From Bacillus sp. N13C7 (lineage in GTDB: Bacteria; Bacillota; Bacilli; Bacillales; Bacillaceae), in assembly GCF_026790065.1 (NCBI RefSeq), contig NZ_JALAMO010000007.1, forward strand, positions 50,181 to 114,180: DNA of 64,000 nucleotides, given 5' to 3'. A program made the translations under genes and the position numbers. Shown here piece by piece: positions 60,740-64,000 of the stretch (its first letter is position 1; the number at the start of each line of letters is the position of its first letter). A model generated the notes under the pieces. It was given only the letters and a program-made list of their open reading frames with translations, did not search any database and had not been told where the DNA came from.

Positions 60740-61609
60740 ATGAAGACGATATTTGAAGCCCTGAAATGGGCTTCTTCTTATTTAACCGAAGCGGGAAGAG
60801 AAGAAAATGCGGCCGAGCTTCTTTTGCTTTATGATACCGGAATGGACAGAAGCAAGCTGCTGGCCAGCTTACAGGAACCGATTGGCGAAGATGAACTGTA
60901 TCGCTTTACGCGTCACGTTGAGATGCATAAAGAGGGTGTGCCGGTTCAGTATATTATCGGAAAAGAGTTTTTTTACGGACGGGAATTTATGGTGAATGAT
61001 GATGTGCTGATTCCTCGGCCGGAAACAGAAGAGGTTGTCTATCATCTGCTTGAAACATATCGTCATGTCTTTTCTTCTGAAGACGGCCGGCTTGATGTCG
61101 TTGACGTCGGTACAGGGAGCGGCGCGATAGCCATCACGCTTGCGCTTGAAAACCAAAACTTTTCTGTGTCGGCTGTCGATATTTCGAAAGAGGCGCTGCA
61201 AGTCGCCTCTGCCAATGCGGAAAAGCTGGGGGCGGATGTGCGTTTTTATCAGGGCGATCTGCTTGAGCCTTTTATTAAGGCAGGAAAAAAAGCTGATATT
61301 ATTGTCTCGAATCCTCCATATATTTCAGAGGAAGAAATGGCTGATTTATCGGAGATTGTCCGTTTTCATGAGCCCCTGCACGCTCTCACCGATGGCGGAG
61401 ACGGGCTGAAGTTTTATAAGCGGTTTATGGAAGACATCCCGCTTGTCATGAAGGATAAAGTGTTTGTCGTTTTTGAAATCGGATGGAAACAGGGGGAAGC
61501 GGTCAAAGAGCTGATCCTCAAGGCGTTTAAACATGCGGAAGTGGAAGTGCTGAAAGATATTAATGGAAAAGACAGAACCATATGCGCTGTGATTCATAAA
61601 AATAAATAA
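60740..61609 (+). CDS. prmC: Release factor glutamine N5-methyltransferase
   Basis: A 289-residue SAM-dependent methyltransferase of the HemK/PrmC type. N-terminal helical release-factor-binding domain (about 1-75), motif I VDVGTGSGAIAI, and catalytic SNPPYISEEEM. ATG 60740 sits one base after prfA, with its ribosome site (GGAAGG) inside the prfA end. It methylates Gln of the GGQ loop in RF1 and RF2. Confidence 0.96.
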   Translation: MKTIFEALKWASSYLTEAGREENAAELLLLYDTGMDRSKLLASLQEPIGEDELYRFTRHVEMHKEGVPVQYIIGKEFFYGREFMVNDDVLIPRPETEEVVYHLLETYRHVFSSEDGRLDVVDVGTGSGAIAITLALENQNFSVSAVDISKEALQVASANAEKLGADVRFYQGDLLEPFIKAGKKADIIVSNPPYISEEEMADLSEIVRFHEPLHALTDGGDGLKFYKRFMEDIPLVMKDKVFVVFEIGWKQGEAVKELILKAFKHAEVEVLKDINGKDRTICAVIHKNK

Positions 61610-61670
61610 GCAGCTTGCTGGCGAGTTAATGAATCAAGCTGTTTGAACACCAGCAAAGGGGATGTAAAAG

Positions 61671-61958
61671 ATGAAAAAGGCCCTGACAGCAGGAATCTTG
61701 CTCATTGCGATTGAGAGCATGATTAGCACCATTTTTCCGCAGGCACTTTCATATGAAGCAATTTTTGGCGTTGTGTCTCTCGTTTTGGTCGGGCTCGCGA
61801 TCATCACATCGGGTTTGGCTGTAAGCGGAAGTGATCAGCGGGCAAACTACCACTCAGAAACCAAAGAAAGCCGTACATCCCGCATGAAAATGGCGGCTGC
61901 TTTCTTTGTTGCGGCGATACCCTCTATTCTATGTTATTTGCTGACGGTTTTGTTTTAA
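61671..61958 (+). CDS. ywkF: Small membrane protein YwkF
   Basis: A 95-residue protein with membrane segments at about 5-24, 29-50 and 73-94 and a hydrophilic loop ([18 protein letters not shown]) between the second and third. AAGGGG ahead of ATG. It follows prmC by 61 bases and ends at a terminator, perhaps the third gene of the prfA transcript. Function unknown. Confidence 0.85.
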   Translation: MKKALTAGILLIAIESMISTIFPQALSYEAIFGVVSLVLVGLAIITSGLAVSGSDQRANYHSETKESRTSRMKMAAAFFVAAIPSILCYLLTVLF

Positions 61959-61960
61959 TG

Positions 61961-61993
61961 AAAAAAAGGAAGCCTCTTAGGCTTCCTTTTTTT
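61961..61993. terminator. Bidirectional terminator ywkF/ywlA
   Basis: AAAAAAAGGAAGCCT / AGGCTTCCTTTTTTT arms, very short loop, A and T runs at both ends. Confidence 0.93.
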
Positions 61994-62339
61994 GCAGTAA
62001 AACAGAATCCCATATCCAATAGACAAGAGCTGTTAATACAGCGAAAATATAAAAGGCTGTATTTTGAAGCAGAGATTGTCCCGAAGGCTGCAGCAAGCCA
62101 AAGATGATTGCGTTGGCAATAAAAGCCGCAACAAGATAATACAGCAAATACAAAGGGCTGAACCGTTTCGGCTTTTTATTCATCATGAATTGAAGCGGCA
62201 GCGCAAATATCAAATAAGGAAACAGAAAGTAAAATGCCATCGTAATAAGAGCGGCAATAATAAATGAATGAATATAAATAATCGAATAAAGAACCGACAT
62301 TGTGAATGCTGATAGCAGCACTGTATAATTATATTTCAT
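61977..62339 (-). CDS. ywlA: Small integral membrane protein YwlA
   Basis: A 120-residue membrane protein with four hydrophobic segments (about 5-25, 28-50, 62-84, 90-112). GGAGG precedes the ATG at 62339. Its last codons form one arm of the shared terminator. Function unknown. Confidence 0.83.
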   Translation of the reverse strand: MKYNYTVLLSAFTMSVLYSIIYIHSFIIAALITMAFYFLFPYLIFALPLQFMMNKKPKRFSPLYLLYYLVAAFIANAIIFGLLQPSGQSLLQNTAFYIFAVLTALVYWIWDSVLLQKKEA

Positions 62340-62410
62340 CTTAAACCTCCTAAAACACTATCGTACCATAAATAAGATTAACAGCTTGCTAGATTTTTTT
62401 CACCCTGCAC

Positions 62411-62440
62411 GTTTACCTCAGGCTCTCCTTGTCCATAATA
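62411..62440 (+). promoter_or_regulatory. SigF promoter of spoIIR
   Basis: GTTTA (62411-62415), 15-base spacer, GTCCATAATA (62431-62440), near the SigF pattern (GYATA / GGNNANAHTR) with one mismatch in each box. Confidence 0.7.
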
Positions 62441-62479
62441 GGGCTAGAAACAAAGCACGGAGAGGAACGGTGGGGACCG

Positions 62480-63154
62480 ATGAAAAAAACAGTTATCATT
62501 TGTATATATATCTTTCTTTTATTATCTGGAGCACTTGTAGGGCTGGCAAAAGAAGAGACAGCACAGCAATCAGAGAATCAGCCGGTGGTCATACCGGATG
62601 AGGCGATTCGTTTGAGAATATTGGCAAACAGCGATAGGGAACAGGACCAGCAATTAAAACGGCATATCAGAGACGCGGTCAATAAAGAAATCACAACCTG
62701 GGTAGAGGATATTACTTCTATAGAAGAGGCTCGTCGTGTCATTCGCTCCAAGCTTCCTGAAATCAAAGAAATTGCAAAGGAAACAATGGAGAAAGAAGGG
62801 GCGAACCAGTCCATATCTGTTGATTTTGACAAAATCTCATTTCCGACAAAGCTTTACGGCAACATGGTATATCCCGCTGGTGAGTATGAAGCGATTCTGA
62901 TTACGCTTGGAAACGGCGACGGCGCCAACTGGTGGTGTGTGCTGTTCCCGCCGCTCTGCTTTCTTGATTTTTCTAATGGGGAAGCCGTAAAAGAACAAGA
63001 AGATAAAGAAGCCTCAAAAAAGCAGACTAAAAAAGTGCTTGAGGACGTAACAGCAAAAGCTGAAAAAGCCAAAAAGGAAGAGAAAGAAGAAAAGGAAGAC
63101 GGCGCAGAGGTGAAGTTCTTCTTAGTCGAATGGATTTCCGACCTTTTTTCCTAA
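62480..63154 (+). CDS. spoIIR: Forespore signalling protein SpoIIR
   Basis: A 224-residue protein made in the forespore under SigF and exported to the intermembrane space, where it triggers SpoIIGA to cleave pro-SigE in the mother cell. N-terminal signal segment (about 2-21), core domain with RLRILANSDREQDQ and the conserved NGDGANWWCVLFPPLCF, and a variable Lys/Glu-rich tail. ATG 62480 with GGTGGGGA; longer frame to 62429 rejected because it overlaps the promoter. Confidence 0.96.
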   Translation: MKKTVIICIYIFLLLSGALVGLAKEETAQQSENQPVVIPDEAIRLRILANSDREQDQQLKRHIRDAVNKEITTWVEDITSIEEARRVIRSKLPEIKEIAKETMEKEGANQSISVDFDKISFPTKLYGNMVYPAGEYEAILITLGNGDGANWWCVLFPPLCFLDFSNGEAVKEQEDKEASKKQTKKVLEDVTAKAEKAKKEEKEEKEDGAEVKFFLVEWISDLFS

Positions 63155-63220
63155 TCACCTGGTCTAAAAATAGATTTGCCTCATAGATTGGAAGAAAGAA
63201 TGCAAAAACGGGGTGAACGG

Positions 63221-63670
63221 ATGTTTTATCAACTGCGGGTGGCAAGGGAAAAAGACGGAGACATGCTCGAGGAATTTTTAAAACAGGCGAAAACCAATTA
63301 TGAAGGCGTGAAAGAAGGCTTCACCCAGTTTCTTATGCTGGAGGACAGCGAGAAAAACATTGCCGGATGTCTCGGAATTGAAAAAATAAGCTGTGATCAA
63401 GGGCTGCTGCGATCACTTGTGATATCGGACAAGCTTCACCAAGGACATATTGTGACGCTCTTTCAGAGCATGGAGCTGCTGTGCGAAAAGCATCAGATTA
63501 AAACAATATATTTAATAGCGAATCAGCATTCTTCTGCTGATTTCCTCGCAGCCATGGGTTTTGAACGAGCTGAAAGCGTACCGGAAGAGCTGTTTACTTC
63601 CGATCACTTCTGTGAATCGCGGCAAACGGAAGGGGCCGTCTTGATGAAAAAAGCGTCTGGATCAGTGTGA
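63221..63670 (+). CDS. ywlB: GNAT-family acetyltransferase-like protein
   Basis: A 149-residue protein with a GNAT fold: VAREKDGDMLEEFLKQA, central strand IAGCLGIEKI, LLRSLVISDKLHQGHI (acetyl-CoA site region) and FLAAMGFERAE at the end. ATG 63221 follows GGGGTG. It is followed by a palindrome of DnaA boxes that may double as terminator. Substrate unknown. Confidence 0.85.
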   Translation: MFYQLRVAREKDGDMLEEFLKQAKTNYEGVKEGFTQFLMLEDSEKNIAGCLGIEKISCDQGLLRSLVISDKLHQGHIVTLFQSMELLCEKHQIKTIYLIANQHSSADFLAAMGFERAESVPEELFTSDHFCESRQTEGAVLMKKASGSV

Positions 63671-63683
63671 TTTATACACATAC

Positions 63684-63879
63684 TTATCCACTTCTTTATT
63701 AGCGTTGTCCACAATTTGTGGATAACGCTTGTTTTATGACAGGACATCTTTTATACTTTCAAAAGGATTACACGCGTAAAACAATCGTTTTATTGTTGTG
63801 AATAAGGAGTTTGGTCAGAAATGAAAACGAAAAGATGGTTTGTGGATGTAACTGATGAGTTATCCACAAATGATCCACA
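63684..63879. promoter_or_regulatory. DnaA-box cluster at ywlB-ywlC
   Basis: Perfect TTATCCACA occurs on the minus strand at 63725-63717 and on the plus strand at 63860-63868. One-mismatch boxes lie at 63684-63692 (TTATCCACT), 63705-63713 (TTGTCCACA) and 63871-63879 (TGATCCACA). Two form an inverted pair (63701-63729) with 14-base arms and one mismatch. ywlC is, from memory, one of the non-origin DnaA-binding clusters of B. subtilis. Confidence 0.82.
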
Positions 63880-64000
63880 AATTGCACAAGCAGCCGCTTT
63901 GCTTCGGGAGAATGAGGTTGTTGCGTTCCCGACAGAAACGGTATACGGCCTCGGCGCAAACGCGAAAAACACGGATGCCGTCAAAAAAATATATGAGGCG
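63821..64000 (+). CDS. ywlC: Threonylcarbamoyl-AMP synthase, N-terminal part
   Basis: The first 60 codons of a Sua5/YwlC/TsaC-family enzyme that makes threonylcarbamoyl-AMP from threonine, bicarbonate and ATP for the t6A37 modification of tRNAs reading ANN codons. The substrate-binding stretch AFPTETVYGLGANA is near residue 34. ATG 63821 follows AAGGAG. The gene runs off the window end. A DnaA box lies inside its 5' coding sequence. Confidence 0.94.
   Translation, partial: MKTKRWFVDVTDELSTNDPQIAQAAALLRENEVVAFPTETVYGLGANAKNTDAVKKIYEA

Overview
The window comes from a member of the Bacillus subtilis species complex. Gene order, start sites, leader RNAs and many near-identical proteins follow the thrZ - speEB - rapF/phrF - alb/sbo - argS - narK/fnr - narGHJI - fadF/acdA - pyrG - spo0F - fbaA - murAB - rho - prfA - spoIIR - ywlC stretch of that chromosome. 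It is not a copy of reference strain 168 as I remember it. Two genes intact there (ywhH, ywjB) are broken here, a truncated YitT-like membrane gene follows narI, an unrecognised gene sits between ywhD and pbpG, and the beta-propeller genes beside rapF number three rather than two.

Layout. 1-4.8 kb: the 3' half of a threonyl T-box riboswitch, thrZ, MarR regulator ywhA, tautomerase ywhB, the ywhC-ywhD pair and an orphan gene. 4.8-9.3 kb: forespore peptidoglycan synthase pbpG, spermidine genes speE-speB and pseudogene ywhH. 9.4-15 kb: the RapF/PhrF quorum-sensing pair and three tandem Cys-rich/YVTN-propeller paralogues. 15-22 kb (minus strand): the complete subtilosin A sactipeptide cluster, sboA-sboX-albABCDEFG. 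22.3-34.5 kb: ywiB-argS, then the Fnr-controlled nitrate respiration island (narK, fnr, ywiC, arfM, narGHJI), with three Fnr boxes each centred 41.5 bp upstream of the predicted start.

34.5-44.6 kb: a gene remnant, two phospholipase-D type cardiolipin-synthase-like genes (ywiE, ywjE), ABC exporter ywjA, degraded ywjB, stress gene ywjC, UV endonuclease uvsE and the FadR-controlled fadF-acdA pair. 44.7-54.8 kb: core genes rpoE, pyrG (with its CTP-sensing reiterative-transcription leader), ywjG, spo0F, fbaA, ywjH, murAB, glpX, rho and rpmE. 54.8-64 kb: tdk, malate genes maeA-ywkB, racA, ywkD, prfA-prmC, ywkF, ywlA, spoIIR, ywlB and the 5' end of ywlC, which lies in a cluster of DnaA boxes.

Functional themes: anaerobic life (Fnr regulon and the oxygen-limitation-linked subtilosin cluster), entry into sporulation and early compartment signalling (spo0F, racA, spoIIR, pbpG, rapF), and translation (thrZ, argS, rpmE, prfA/prmC, ywlC). 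I did not find a wholly new system. The least explained content is the triplicated CxCxC/beta-propeller operon, the orphan gene at 4.3 kb, the altered sboX frame inside the subtilosin cluster, and a perfect Spo0A box in front of fbaA. No tRNA, rRNA, insertion sequence, prophage or CRISPR array was seen.
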